DNA of 64,000 nt from Nocardioides sp. Soil797 (GCA_001429555.1 LMSR01000020.1:124001-188000); one strand, 5' to 3'; shown: positions 1 to 8,740, counted from the stretch's first letter. Notes: a model not told the origin generated them from the sequence alone. A program made the numbers and translations.

Positions 1-381
1 GAGGGGCTGGTCTCCGTGGTCGCCGTAGAACGAGATGCCGTTGCCGGCGAGGTACGCCGGGGTGCCCGTGCCGCCGCGATGGCTGCGGGCCACCGCATCG
101 GCCAACACACGAGTGGTCGTCACGCGGCTGCTGACCAGCTCCGTGGCCCACTTCTTCGAGTGGGGGTTGCCGATCAGCGGAGAGCCAGCGAGGTTGATGA
201 CCGCGTCGGCCGCATCGATCACTGACTGGTCGACCTCGCCAGCGTAGGGATCCCAGGTGGACTCGTCAGCGGCGCTGCCCTGTCGTCGTACCATCCTGGT
301 CACCCGGTGGCCACGGTCGCGCAGCTCGGTGACCAGGTGCGTGCCCAGGAATCCTGATGATCCGGCAATGACGACGTCCAT
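1..381 (-). CDS. TIGR01777-type NAD(P)-dependent epimerase, 5' part only
   Basis: The reverse strand reads from an ATG at 381 into the window edge, giving about 127 N-terminal residues. The start MDVVIAGSSGFLGTHLV is a Rossmann nucleotide-binding motif (GxSGFLG, a variant of GxxGxxG) typical of extended short-chain dehydrogenases. Further motifs (ADAVINLAGSPL, then SRVTTTRVLADA and a conserved NGISFYG segment) match the YfcH/TIGR01777 family of putative sugar-nucleotide epimerases, whose substrate is generally unknown. The C-terminal part lies outside the window. The gene is on the same strand as sucB and lpdA, downstream of them, and is separated from sucB by a 116-bp gap that is almost entirely a palindromic repeat. 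The family call is fairly sure; the substrate cannot be inferred. Confidence 0.8.
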   Translation of the reverse strand, partial: MDVVIAGSSGFLGTHLVTELRDRGHRVTRMVRRQGSAADESTWDPYAGEVDQSVIDAADAVINLAGSPLIGNPHSKKWATELVSSRVTTTRVLADAVARSHRGGTGTPAYLAGNGISFYGDHGDQPL

Positions 382-411
382 GTGGCCCAGCCTGTCACGT
401 CGGGCCACGTC

Positions 412-490
412 GAGTCGGCACGTGATCACCCAGAAATGCGCCGAGTCGGCACGTGTTCACGCGGTTGCGTCAACACGTGCCGACTCGGCG
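412..490. repeat. Word repeat family B, copy 1: two direct units and one inverted unit
   Basis: The 13-bp word GAGTCGGCACGTG occurs at 412-424 and again at 443-455 (period 31), and its inverted copy is at 474-486. Unit 2 and the inverted unit form a perfect 19-bp stem (439-457 with 472-490) around a 14-nt loop that can pair further (ACGC with GCGT). It fills the gap immediately downstream of the sucB stop codon, so in sucB mRNA it would be a strong 3' hairpin. No U-tract follows. A second copy with the same architecture lies inside the cydDC coding region near 29.1 kb. Confidence 0.9.
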
Positions 491-497
491 GGTGGGG

Positions 498-2312
498 TCA
501 GACCTCGAAGGAGCCGGACTCCACCCGCTGCTTCACGTCCTGCAGGAAGCGGGCGGCGTCGGCGCCGTCCACGATGCGGTGGTCGTAGGTCAGCGACAGG
601 TAGCACATGTGGCGAACCGCGATCGTCTCGCCGAGGTTCGGGTCATCGATGACGACCGGGCGCTTCACGACGGTGCCGGTGCCGAGGATCGCGACCTGCG
701 GCTGGTTGATGATCGGCGTGTCGAAGAGCGCACCCACGCTGCCGGTGTTGGTCAGCGTGAACGTGCCGCCCGACAGCTCGTCGGGCTTGACCTTGTTGTT
801 GCGGGTGCGGTCGGCCAGGTCCGCGATCTTGCGGGCGAGGCCGGCCACGTTGAGGTCGCCGGCGTTGTGGATCACCGGGCTCAGCAGGCCACGCTCGGTG
901 TCGACCGCGATGGCCAGGTGTTCTGCGTCGAAGTAGGTCACCTCGCCCTTCTCGGCGTCGACCTGGGAGTTCAGGGCCGGGTGGGCCTTGAGGGCGTCGA
1001 TCGTGGCCTTGGCGAAGAACGGGAAGAACGACAGCTTGACGCCTTCGCGGGCCAGGAAGTCGGCCTTCGACTCGTTGCGCTTGCGTGCGACGTTGGTGAC
1101 GTCGACCTCGACGACCTGGGTGAGCTGGGCCGAGATCTGCAGCGACTCGACCATGCGCTTGGCGATCACCTTGCGCAGTCGGCTCAACGGCTCGGTCTTG
1201 CCCCGCAGCGGCGACGGCGTGCTCGGCGCAGGTGCTGAGGCAGCCGCAGCAGCCGGGGCCGCGGCGGTCGTGGGGGCGGCCGGGGTCTCCTTGGCCTTGG
1301 CGGCGTCGAGCACGTCCTGCTTGCGGATCCGGCCACCGACACCGGTGCCGGAGATGCTGGCCAGGTCGACGCCGTGCTGGTTGGCGAGCTTGCGCACCAG
1401 CGGGGTGACGTAGCCGGCGTCCTCGTTGCCGGAGCTCGCGGCGGGCTTGGACTCTGCAGCGGGCTGGGCAGCCGGCTGGGTGGCCGGTTGCGCGGCGGGC
1501 TCGGCGGGCTTGGTCTCGGCAGCGGGCTGTGCGGCGGGCTCGGACTCGGCAGCGGGCTGCGCTGCTGGCGCCTCTTCCTGCTTCGGCTCCTCCTTGGCCG
1601 GTTCCTCCTGCTTCGGCTCCTCCTGGGCGGGCGCCTCGGCAGCCGGTGCGGCACTGCCGTCACCGATCTTGCCCAGGACCGCGCCGACCTCGACGGTCTC
1701 GTCCTCGGCAACGCTCTGCTCGAGCAGGGTGCCGCCGACGGGCGAGGGGATCTCGGTGTCGACCTTGTCGGTGGAGACCTCGAGCAGCGGCTCGTCGACG
1801 GCCACCTCGTCGCCGACCTGCTTCAGCCAGCGGGTGACGGTGCCCTCGGTGACGGACTCACCGAGCTCGGGGAGCTTCACCTCGGTGCCACCGGCGCTGG
1901 CGCCACCGGTCTCGGCGGCCGGGGCCGGGGTCTCCTCCTTGGCGGCCGGCTGCTCGGCGGGTGCCTCCTCGGCAGCCGGCTCCTCGGCGGGTGCCTCTTC
2001 GGCGGAAGCTTCCTCGGCGGGTGCGGCCTCAGCGGACTCGGACGAACCGGCATCGTTCGAGCCGCCGCCCTCGCCCTCGGCGCCGATGATGGCCAGGAGG
2101 CCACCGACCTCGACGGTGTCGTCCTCGTTGGCCTTGATCTCGAGCAGGGTTCCCTCGGCGGGTGAGGGGATCTCGGTGTCGACCTTGTCGGTCGAGATCT
2201 CGAGCAGGGGCTCGTCCATGGCCACCGAGTCGCCGACCTGCTTCAGCCAGCGGGTGACGGTGCCTTCAGTGACGGATTCGCCCAGCTCCGGGAGGTTGAC
2301 TTCGGTGGCCAT
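498..2312 (-). CDS. sucB: 2-oxoacid dehydrogenase E2 component (dihydrolipoamide succinyltransferase)
   Basis: This is the acyltransferase core of the 2-oxoglutarate (or pyruvate) dehydrogenase complex, which transfers an acyl group from lipoyl to CoA. The 604 residues contain two lipoyl domains (about 1-78 and 142-220), each with the TDKVDTE lipoylation motif (Lys43 and Lys183), joined by long Ala/Pro/Glu swinging linkers. A peripheral-subunit-binding domain lies near 297-340 (GYVTPLVRKLANQHGVDL). The catalytic domain runs from about 375 to the end, with the HxxxDG active-site motif in DHRIVDGADA. The ATG start at 2312 begins the first lipoyl domain. The gene lies 49 bp downstream of lpdA on the same strand, so E3 and E2 are probably co-transcribed. 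In actinobacteria this E2 may serve more than one complex, so the substrate (succinyl or acetyl) is less certain than the family. Confidence 0.93.
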   Translation of the reverse strand: MATEVNLPELGESVTEGTVTRWLKQVGDSVAMDEPLLEISTDKVDTEIPSPAEGTLLEIKANEDDTVEVGGLLAIIGAEGEGGGSNDAGSSESAEAAPAEEASAEEAPAEEPAAEEAPAEQPAAKEETPAPAAETGGASAGGTEVKLPELGESVTEGTVTRWLKQVGDEVAVDEPLLEVSTDKVDTEIPSPVGGTLLEQSVAEDETVEVGAVLGKIGDGSAAPAAEAPAQEEPKQEEPAKEEPKQEEAPAAQPAAESEPAAQPAAETKPAEPAAQPATQPAAQPAAESKPAASSGNEDAGYVTPLVRKLANQHGVDLASISGTGVGGRIRKQDVLDAAKAKETPAAPTTAAAPAAAAASAPAPSTPSPLRGKTEPLSRLRKVIAKRMVESLQISAQLTQVVEVDVTNVARKRNESKADFLAREGVKLSFFPFFAKATIDALKAHPALNSQVDAEKGEVTYFDAEHLAIAVDTERGLLSPVIHNAGDLNVAGLARKIADLADRTRNNKVKPDELSGGTFTLTNTGSVGALFDTPIINQPQVAILGTGTVVKRPVVIDDPNLGETIAVRHMCYLSLTYDHRIVDGADAARFLQDVKQRVESGSFEV

Positions 2313-2361
2313 GTGTTTCCTTCGCTCGAATCTTTGTAGGTCTGGTTCAGATACTGGGGTG

Positions 2362-3756
2362 TCAGGCGTGCGCGTGCAACGGTTTGCCGGCCAGGGCCAG
2401 GTGTGCCTCGCCGAGCGCTTCGTTCTGGGTGGGGTGGGCGTGCACCAGTGGCGCGACGTCTTCGGGGAAACCCTCCCAGTTGTAGATCAACTGGGCCTCA
2501 CCGATCAGCTCGCCGACGCGGGCGCCCACCATGTGTACGCCGACAACGGGGCCGTCCTTGCGACGGACCAGCTTGACGAAGCCAGCCGTCTTGAGGATCT
2601 GACTCTTGCCGTTGCCGCCGAGGTCGTAGGTCAGCGCCTCGACCTCGCCGTACTTCTCCTGGGCCTGCTCCTCGGTGAGGCCGACGGAGGCGAGCTCCGG
2701 GTCGGAGTAGGTGACGCGGGGGATGCCGGTCTCGTCGATGGCCGGCGGGTTGAGGCCGGCCAGCTCCTCGGCCACGAAGATGCCCTGCTGGAAGCCGCGG
2801 TGGGCCAGCTGCAGGCCCGGGACGATGTCGCCCACGGCGTACACGCCCTCGACGTTGGTGCGCAGTTGCTCGTCGGTGGTGACGAAGCCGCGGTCCATGG
2901 CGACACCGACGGTGTCGTAGCCGAGTCCGTCGGTGGTGGGGCCGCGACCGACGGCGACCAGGAGGATCTCGGCCTCGATGGTCTTGCCGCCCTCGACGGT
3001 CACCACGACGCCCGAGTCGGTGGTCTTGACCGACTCGAAGCGGGTGCCGGTGAGGAAGTTGATCTTGCGCTTGCGGAAGGCACGCTCGAGGACCTTCGAC
3101 GACGCGGCGTCCTCGGCAGCGACGAGTCGGGGGAGTGCTTCCACGATGGTGACGTCGGCTCCGAACGACTTCCACACGGAGGCGAACTCACAGCCGATGA
3201 CCCCGCCGCCGAGCACGATCGCGGAGGAGGGGACACGGTCGAGCCGCAGGGCCTGCTCGGAGGTCACCACGCGCTCGCCGTCGATCTCGAGGCCGGGCAG
3301 CGAACGCGAGTAGGAGCCGGTGGCGAGGACGACGTTCTTGCCGGTGTAGGTCGTGCCGTCGACCTCGACGGTCGTGGGGGAGGTGAGCGTGCCCTTGCCT
3401 TCCACGACGGTGATGCCGCGTGACTTGATCAGGCCGGTGAGTCCCTTGAAGAGGCGGGAGACGACACCGTCCTTGTAGGAGTTGACCCCGGCCATGTCCA
3501 CACCCTCGAACGTCGCCTGGACGCCGAACTGTGCGGCGTCCTTGGCGCTCTCGGCGACCTCGGCCGCATGCAGCAGAGCCTTGGTCGGGATGCACCCGAC
3601 GTGCAGGCAGGTGCCGCCGAGGTTGCCCTTCTCGACCAGGGCCACGGTCAGGCCCAGCTGAGCCGCGCGCAGGGCGCATGCGTAGCCCCCCGAACCAGCT
3701 CCGAGAATGACCACGTCAAAGGTGTTGCCGGTCTGCGGTGTTGCCGCTTCCGTCAC
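2362..3756 (-). CDS. lpdA: Dihydrolipoyl dehydrogenase (E3)
   Basis: This FAD-dependent disulfide oxidoreductase re-oxidises dihydrolipoamide of the 2-oxoacid dehydrogenase complexes using NAD+. It has an FAD-binding LGAGSGG motif at residues 18-24, the redox-active pair in GGTCLHVGC (Cys50 and Cys55), a central NAD domain (VLGGGVIGCEFA) and the C-terminal His-Glu pair in HAHPTQNEALGEAH. A longer reading starts at an ATG at 3792, but the GTG at 3756 is preceded at good spacing by GGAGGAC and places the start just before the Rossmann fold as in homologues. The preferred protein is therefore 464 residues. It is the first gene of the lpdA-sucB pair. A promoter in the 124-bp divergent gap to the small gene at 3881 would drive it. 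Confidence 0.95.
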   Translation of the reverse strand: MTEAATPQTGNTFDVVILGAGSGGYACALRAAQLGLTVALVEKGNLGGTCLHVGCIPTKALLHAAEVAESAKDAAQFGVQATFEGVDMAGVNSYKDGVVSRLFKGLTGLIKSRGITVVEGKGTLTSPTTVEVDGTTYTGKNVVLATGSYSRSLPGLEIDGERVVTSEQALRLDRVPSSAIVLGGGVIGCEFASVWKSFGADVTIVEALPRLVAAEDAASSKVLERAFRKRKINFLTGTRFESVKTTDSGVVVTVEGGKTIEAEILLVAVGRGPTTDGLGYDTVGVAMDRGFVTTDEQLRTNVEGVYAVGDIVPGLQLAHRGFQQGIFVAEELAGLNPPAIDETGIPRVTYSDPELASVGLTEEQAQEKYGEVEALTYDLGGNGKSQILKTAGFVKLVRRKDGPVVGVHMVGARVGELIGEAQLIYNWEGFPEDVAPLVHAHPTQNEALGEAHLALAGKPLHAHA

Positions 3757-3880
3757 GCTGTCCTCCACTCTTGATGAATCGACGTCGCCCATCTTTGCAC
3801 TAACCCCGTGAGGTCCGACACCACCCTTGGGACTCGCGTGGTTCCGGCGCCGATGAGGGCTGGTAGGTCACACTGTCCCC

Positions 3881-4237
3881 ATGGGTTTGTTCGACCGTTT
3901 CCGACGTCGTCCCCGCAGGAGCCGCCCCACCGGAGGTGCGCGCACGGGTTCGACGACGGTGCGCGCCTCCGATGCCGCTGACACGGCGCACCTGGAGAAC
4001 TTCGTGGCCACCCGCAAGGGCGTCGAGGGCTTCGTGGAGCCGCGCACCGCGGTCAGCGACGTCACCTTGCTGCTCGTTGCCCACGATGGCGAGTGGACCC
4101 GTCGACGCGTCCCGTCCGTGGCCTGGGCGCACAACTTCGCCAACAAGAACCACGTGCCGTCGTACGACGCAGCGGTGGTCGGCGTCCCGCAACGCATGCG
4201 GGACTTCAATCGACGCAAGAAGCAGCAGGGACTGTGA
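3881..4237 (+). CDS. Conserved small basic protein of unknown function
   Basis: This is a 118-residue protein with an Arg-rich N-terminus (FDRFRRRPRRSRP) and a folded middle with the segments VTLLLVAHDGEWTRRRVPS and SYDAAVVGVPQRMRDFN. It has no signal peptide and no membrane segment. I do not recognise a characterised family, although the sequence looks like a conserved actinobacterial hypothetical. Its stop codon overlaps the GTG start of the NYN-domain gene that follows (GTGA overlap at 4234-4237), so the two are almost certainly translationally coupled and may act together. A possible -10 element (TAGGTC, 3864-3869) lies 11 bp before the ATG, which predicts a very short leader. The gene is divergent from lpdA. 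Confidence 0.75.
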   Translation: MGLFDRFRRRPRRSRPTGGARTGSTTVRASDAADTAHLENFVATRKGVEGFVEPRTAVSDVTLLLVAHDGEWTRRRVPSVAWAHNFANKNHVPSYDAAVVGVPQRMRDFNRRKKQQGL

Positions 4238-5067
4238 GCGCGGAGGAACGGCGCCGGATCATCCTGCTGATCGATGCCGACAATGCGCAGGCCAGCAAGA
4301 TCGACGTGGTGCTCGAGGACCTGGCGAATGAAGGCGAGGCCCGCACTCGTCGTGCCTACGGAGACTGGGACGACACCCACCTCAAGCACTGGAAGGACGT
4401 GCTGCACGAGCGCGCCATCAGGCCGATCCAGCAGTACGCACTGACCAAGGGCAAGAACGCCAGCGACATCGCGCTGGTCGTCGATGCCATGGATCTGCTT
4501 CACCGTGACCACCCGGACGCGTTCGGACTGATGTCCAGTGACGCCGACTTCACCCCGCTCGTGATGCACCTGCGCGAGCACGGTGCTGACGTCTTCGGGT
4601 ACGGCGACTCGAAGTCACCGGCCCCCTTCGTCAACGCCTGCACCCGCTTCCTCCACCTCGACAAGGTGAACGCCTCGGCGCAGGAACCGGACGAGACGGT
4701 CACTTCGTCCGGTGGCGCACCACCCGACCGGTTGCCGACGCAGAAGCTCCGTGGCGACGCCGGCCTGGTCAAGCTCCTGCGCGACGCGGTCTCCGGCAGC
4801 GCGGACGACTCCGGGTGGGCCCGTGCGTCCACGGTGGGGCAGCGCATCCGCAACCAGTCCTCGATGGATCCGCGCAACTACGGGTACGCGCGCCTCACTG
4901 ACCTGATCCGCGCCACTGACCTGTTCGAGACGAAGGACGACGCCACGTCGAGCATGGCCTTTCGTGATGTCCGCTCGGCGCGGGTGAGCGAGAGCGCACC
5001 GGTGAGGGCCACCGTCAAGAAGACGGCCGCGAAGAAGGCGGCCGCGAAGAAGTCCGGCAGCCGGTAG
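4234..5067 (+). CDS. NYN-domain protein with C-terminal OST-HTH (LOTUS) domain
   Basis: This is a putative RNA-acting protein of 277 residues. The N-terminal NYN (PIN-like ribonuclease) domain shows the acidic motif LLIDADNAQASK near residue 11 and the second acidic cluster GLMSSDADFTPLVMHLRE near 100, followed by DVFGYGDSKSP. A C-terminal winged-helix LOTUS/OST-HTH domain (about 185-240, with RNQSSMDPRNYGYARLTDLI) is joined by a linker. The tail is a Lys/Ala-rich run typical of nucleic-acid contact. An in-frame reading can be extended upstream to 4093, but that lies inside the preceding gene. The GTG at 4234 overlaps that gene's stop and starts exactly at the NYN fold. The catalytic Asp residues are present, so nuclease activity is plausible but inferred. 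The 3' end is convergent with pepA, 27 bp away. Confidence 0.88.
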   Translation: MSAEERRRIILLIDADNAQASKIDVVLEDLANEGEARTRRAYGDWDDTHLKHWKDVLHERAIRPIQQYALTKGKNASDIALVVDAMDLLHRDHPDAFGLMSSDADFTPLVMHLREHGADVFGYGDSKSPAPFVNACTRFLHLDKVNASAQEPDETVTSSGGAPPDRLPTQKLRGDAGLVKLLRDAVSGSADDSGWARASTVGQRIRNQSSMDPRNYGYARLTDLIRATDLFETKDDATSSMAFRDVRSARVSESAPVRATVKKTAAKKAAAKKSGSR

Positions 5068-5094
5068 GCCTCACCGGTCCAGGCCCAGCTTGGA

Positions 5095-6609
5095 TCAGCC
5101 TGCCTCGGTGAGACCCTCGACGTACTCGACCAACGTCGCCACACCGAAGCCGGTGCCGCCGGACGGGGTGTGGCCGTGGGGGCCGCCGGTGTTGTAGCCG
5201 GGTCCGGCGATGTCGAGGTGACCCCACTGGAGCCCGTCGGTGAACTCGCGCAGGAACGCGCCGGCGAACAGGCCGCCGCCCCAACGCACCCAGTCGCTCT
5301 GGGCCAGGTCGGCCACCTTGCTGCTGCGCACGCGCTCATGCATCTCGTCGGGCAGCGGCATGTGCCAGACCGCCTCACCGGCGACGTCGGCCGCGGCCAT
5401 CAGGTCGGTGACGACGTCGTCGGTGCCCATCAGCCCGCCGACCTTCTCGCCCAGGGCGACGACCATCGCGCCGGTGAGGGTCGCGATGTCGATGATCGAG
5501 TCGGGCTTCTCCTCTGCGGCCATCACCAAGGCGTCGGCCAGGATCAGTCGTCCCTCGGCGTCGGCGTTGGTCATCTCGACCGTGGTGCCGCCGCGCATGG
5601 TGAGGATGTCACCGGGGCGCATGGCGTTTCCGGAGATCATGTTCTCGGCCATCGGCGCCCACGCCGTCACCTTGACCGGCAGGTTGAGCTTCGCGATGAG
5701 GAACAGGGCCTGGATGACGCTTGCGGCGCCGGCCATGTCTTCCTTCATCGAGACCATGGAGGCTGCCGGCTTGATCGTGTAGCCGCCCGAGTCATAGGTG
5801 ATGCCCTTGCCGACGAGGGCCACGTGATGCGTGGCGCCTGCGGGGTCCCAGGTCAGCTTGACCATGCGCGGGGGAGTGGCGGAGCCCCCGCCGACTGCGA
5901 GGATGCCGCCGCAACCGTCGTCGGCGAGGTCGTTCTCGTCCCAGACCTGGATGCCGATCTTGGGCGCACCCTTGCCCTTGGTGAGTTCCTTGTGCTGAGC
6001 GACCACCTGCTCGGCGAAGGTCGGCGGGTTCAGGTCGTTGGCCGGGAGGTTCACCCACTGGCGGGTGTTGACCAACGCCTCGACGAACAGTTGTGCGCGT
6101 TCGAAGGCTGCGCTCGCCTCGCTCTGCCGGGCGATCGGGCTGAGCACCACGATCTCGCTGGACTTCTCGCTCTCGGGCCGGGTGTCGCGCTTGTAGTCGG
6201 TGAACGTGTAGCCGCCCAACAGGAAGCCCTCGGTGACCGCTCGGATCAACTCGGGAGTGTCAGCGGGCAGGGCCAGTGCGACGGAAGCGGCGTTGCTGAC
6301 GCTGCGGGCGGCGCTTCCGGCAGCACGGCGTACGACGGCGGGGGTGAGCTTCTTCGCATCCCCGAGCCCGACCAGCACGAGGACGGGTGCGTTGATGGCT
6401 CCGCTGGTGGGGACCTTCGCGGTCTCGCCCGCCTTGCCGGTGAAGCCGATGCTGGCCAGCAGCGGACGGAACCGGCGGGCGTAGGCGGCGCTGACATCCT
6501 CACCTCCGGCGGCGGCAGTGGGCGCCTTGTCGCCGGTGGTGACACCGACGATCACGACGTCGGCCTTGGTCTTGGCGGGGCTGGCATTGCGCAGGGTGTA
6601 CGAAGTCAC
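5095..6609 (-). CDS. pepA: Leucyl aminopeptidase, M17 family
   Basis: This cytosolic dizinc/dimanganese exopeptidase removes N-terminal residues, with a preference for leucine, and in some bacteria also binds DNA. The C-terminal M17 catalytic domain has the metal-binding segment VGKGITYDSGGYTIKP and the family signature NADAEGRLILADAL. The N-terminal macrodomain-like half is present, and the length (504-507 residues) is normal. A GTG at 6618 is the most upstream start. A GTG at 6609 is preferred because a TACAGT -10 element sits 7 bp upstream of it, as expected for a leaderless transcript. The gene is divergent from gcvT; the two putative promoters share the roughly 30-bp gap. Confidence 0.94.
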   Translation of the reverse strand: MTSYTLRNASPAKTKADVVIVGVTTGDKAPTAAAGGEDVSAAYARRFRPLLASIGFTGKAGETAKVPTSGAINAPVLVLVGLGDAKKLTPAVVRRAAGSAARSVSNAASVALALPADTPELIRAVTEGFLLGGYTFTDYKRDTRPESEKSSEIVVLSPIARQSEASAAFERAQLFVEALVNTRQWVNLPANDLNPPTFAEQVVAQHKELTKGKGAPKIGIQVWDENDLADDGCGGILAVGGGSATPPRMVKLTWDPAGATHHVALVGKGITYDSGGYTIKPAASMVSMKEDMAGAASVIQALFLIAKLNLPVKVTAWAPMAENMISGNAMRPGDILTMRGGTTVEMTNADAEGRLILADALVMAAEEKPDSIIDIATLTGAMVVALGEKVGGLMGTDDVVTDLMAAADVAGEAVWHMPLPDEMHERVRSSKVADLAQSDWVRWGGGLFAGAFLREFTDGLQWGHLDIAGPGYNTGGPHGHTPSGGTGFGVATLVEYVEGLTEAG

Positions 6610-6641
6610 ATCGTGCACTGTAGTTGGGATAGGTTCGCGAC

Positions 6642-7766
6642 ATGTCTGAAGCCTCCCTGCTCACGTCCCCGCTCCATGATCGTCACGTCGCTCTCGGTGC
6701 CAAGTTCTCCGAGTTCGGTGGCTGGTCGATGCCCCTGGAATACGCGACCGGCGTGGTCAAGGAGCACACTGCGGTCAGGGAGTCGGTCGGCATCTTCGAC
6801 GTCAGCCACCTCGGCAAGGCGATGGTCACCGGACCCGGGGCCGCGGCCCACGTCAACGCCACGCTCTCCAACGACCTGGGACGCATCGAGCCGGGCAAGG
6901 CGCAGTACACGCTGTGCTGTGACGACGAGACCGGCGGCATCGTCGACGACCTGATCGCCTACTACCAGGACGACGAGCACATCCTTCTGGTCCCCAACGC
7001 GGCCAACACGGCCGAGGTCGTACGCCGTCTCCGGGCCACCGCGCCCGAGGGCGTCACCATCACCGACCACCACCAGGACTACGCGGTCCTCGCGGTCCAG
7101 GGCACCAGGTCCGACGAGGTCCTCAGCGCGATCGGGCTCCCCGTCGGTCACGACTACATGTCGTTCGTCGAGGCTGCCCTCCCCGACGTGCTGGGCGACG
7201 GCTCCGGTGTCGTGGTCTGCCGCACCGGCTACACCGGTGAGCGCGGGTACGAGCTGATCGCCAGGAACGAGATCGCCGGTGCCCTGTGGGACGCGCTGAT
7301 GGAGGCGGGGGCGCAGTTCGGCATCCTCGCCGCTGGTCTGGGCGCCCGGGACACCCTGCGCACCGAGATGGGCTACCCGTTGCACGGCCAGGACATCTCG
7401 CTCGACGTCACCCCCAGCGAGGGCCGTGTCGGCTGGGCAGTGGGTTGGCAGAAGGAGGCGTTCTGGGGACGCGACGTGTTGTTGGCCAAGAAGGAGGAGG
7501 GCATCGACCGGATCCTGCGCGGCCTGCTCGCGGTCGGCCGTGGCATCCCGCGCCCCGGCATGTCGGTGCGACTGACTGGCGACGTACCCCTGGCCGACAT
7601 CACCTCCGGCACGTTCTCGCCGACTCTGAAGAAGGGCATCGGCATGGCGATCCTGCCCAAGTTCGTCGAGGAGGGCTCCGAGGTCTCCGTCGACGTCCGT
7701 GGACGTTGCGAGATCTTCACCGTGGTCAAGCCGCCGTTCGTGGACACCTCCGTCCGCGAGTCCTGA
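6642..7766 (+). CDS. gcvT: Aminomethyltransferase, T protein of the glycine cleavage system
   Basis: The T protein takes the aminomethyl group from the lipoyl H protein to tetrahydrofolate, releasing ammonia and 5,10-methylene-THF. The 374 residues show the family order: the folate-binding region with FDVSHLGKAMVTGPGA near the N-terminus, the segment GYTGERGYELI in the middle, and the C-terminal barrel with LADITSGTFSPTLKKGIGMA. The start ATG is preceded by TAGGTT (6630-6635) and exactly 6 bp, which predicts a leaderless mRNA. The gcvH and gcvP genes are not in the window. Immediately after the stop codon a 22-bp repeat array begins. Its product feeds the same one-carbon pool as thyA and the DHFR fusion 9 kb away. 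Confidence 0.95.
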   Translation: MSEASLLTSPLHDRHVALGAKFSEFGGWSMPLEYATGVVKEHTAVRESVGIFDVSHLGKAMVTGPGAAAHVNATLSNDLGRIEPGKAQYTLCCDDETGGIVDDLIAYYQDDEHILLVPNAANTAEVVRRLRATAPEGVTITDHHQDYAVLAVQGTRSDEVLSAIGLPVGHDYMSFVEAALPDVLGDGSGVVVCRTGYTGERGYELIARNEIAGALWDALMEAGAQFGILAAGLGARDTLRTEMGYPLHGQDISLDVTPSEGRVGWAVGWQKEAFWGRDVLLAKKEEGIDRILRGLLAVGRGIPRPGMSVRLTGDVPLADITSGTFSPTLKKGIGMAILPKFVEEGSEVSVDVRGRCEIFTVVKPPFVDTSVRES

Positions 7767-7902
7767 CCAACCGTCACTTCTTGTTGCGCGAACAGGCGTT
7801 TCTTGTGGCTCGAACCAGCAGTTGTTGACGTCTGAATCCACCAGCAAGTGCCAGCTCGACCGTCAAGAAATGCACGCTCGCGCAACAACGAATGCACGTT
7901 CG
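7767..7902. repeat. Word repeat family A, copy 1: three direct and three inverted 22-bp units
   Basis: Directly after the gcvT stop come three exact 22-bp units (7767-7788, 7789-7810, 7811-7832) of the form C(G/C)AAC-nn-GC-n-n-TTCTTG-nnGnn. After a 4-bp spacer (TGAA) come three units in inverted orientation (7837-7858, 7859-7880, 7881-7902), then a partial seventh. The whole is an imperfect palindrome of about 136 bp between the convergent gcvT and cobS genes. Units diverge from each other but keep the 22-bp period. No open reading frame of interest crosses it. Half-length relatives (three units) occur at 17746 and 29861. Confidence 0.88.
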
Positions 7903-7927
7903 CGCAACAACGAGCGCGAGACCCGCG

Positions 7928-8740
7928 TCAGAGGGGGAGCAGGCACGCGAGCAGCGTGGCAGTGAAGGTGACCTCGACGGCAGCGCCGTGGACGTCACCG
8001 GTCACTCCGCCGAAACGGTTGCGAGCGCGCACCGCGAGGAGTACGCCGGGAACCAGGCCGAGCGGCGCCATCACCAGCAGCTGCACGGCGTCGTCGAAGT
8101 CGAGGCCCGAGGCCCAGCCGTCGAGTCCCGCCGACCAGTTCGCGGCGAGCAGCACCGTCACCACGACCAGGCCCGCACACAACGCCAGTGACCCGGCCAG
8201 GAGCCCGCCGGTCACACTGCGCGCGACGGTCGCACCGAGCCCGTCGGGACGAGCCCCCGGGAACGGGCCGGTGCACAGCAGCGGCAGCACCCCACGACTG
8301 ACCACCAGTGCGATCAACAGCACCGGAGCGCCGACGCCGTAGCCGATGGCCTGGGTGAGCAGGGCGGCCTGCAGCAACAGCACCAGCACCACGGTGGCCA
8401 CACCGAACGGGCCGATGTCGGACTGCTTCATCACCTGGAGTGCCGCCTCGTCACGCCGCCCGGAACCGAGGCCGTCGGCGGTGTCGGCCAGGCCGTCCAG
8501 GTGCATTCCGCGGGTGAGCAACGCGAGCGCGCCGAGCACCAGCACCGTCAGGGGGAAGGCGGTGAGGTGGAGGTCGAGGCGGGTGACGACGACCAGTGGG
8601 ACCGCAGTGAGCACGGCGAGCACGAGGCCGCCCAGCGGAGCCAGCGCCATCGCCCGGCCCGCGACGCCCCGGTCGACGTGGTCGGGCGCGGGGACCCGGA
8701 TCGCGGTGAGCGTGCCGAGCATCAGCCAGAGGGGGTTCAT
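7928..8740 (-). CDS. cobS: Adenosylcobinamide-GDP ribazoletransferase (cobalamin synthase)
   Basis: CobS is an integral membrane enzyme that joins alpha-ribazole (phosphate) to adenosylcobinamide-GDP in the last step of nucleotide-loop assembly. The 270 residues are mostly hydrophobic, with several membrane helices. The family segment near the N-terminus is LTAIRVPAP, then GRAMALAPLGGLV; RGMHLDGLADTADGLGSGRRDEAL carries the conserved Asp-rich motif (DGLADTADG), and KQSDIGPFG follows. The reading frame extends upstream to 8806, but the ATG at 8740 begins the conserved N-terminus and lies 35 bp after the cobU stop. It is the last gene of the riboswitch-controlled cobalamin operon. Confidence 0.93.
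   Translation of the reverse strand: MNPLWLMLGTLTAIRVPAPDHVDRGVAGRAMALAPLGGLVLAVLTAVPLVVVTRLDLHLTAFPLTVLVLGALALLTRGMHLDGLADTADGLGSGRRDEAALQVMKQSDIGPFGVATVVLVLLLQAALLTQAIGYGVGAPVLLIALVVSRGVLPLLCTGPFPGARPDGLGATVARSVTGGLLAGSLALCAGLVVVTVLLAANWSAGLDGWASGLDFDDAVQLLVMAPLGLVPGVLLAVRARNRFGGVTGDVHGAAVEVTFTATLLACLLPL

Noticed and set aside
1426..3423. 665-codon plus-strand open frame antisense to sucB and lpdA
   Set aside because: High-GC shadow frame: Ala/Ser/Gly-rich, no domain, no start signal; both strands of conserved genes explain it.
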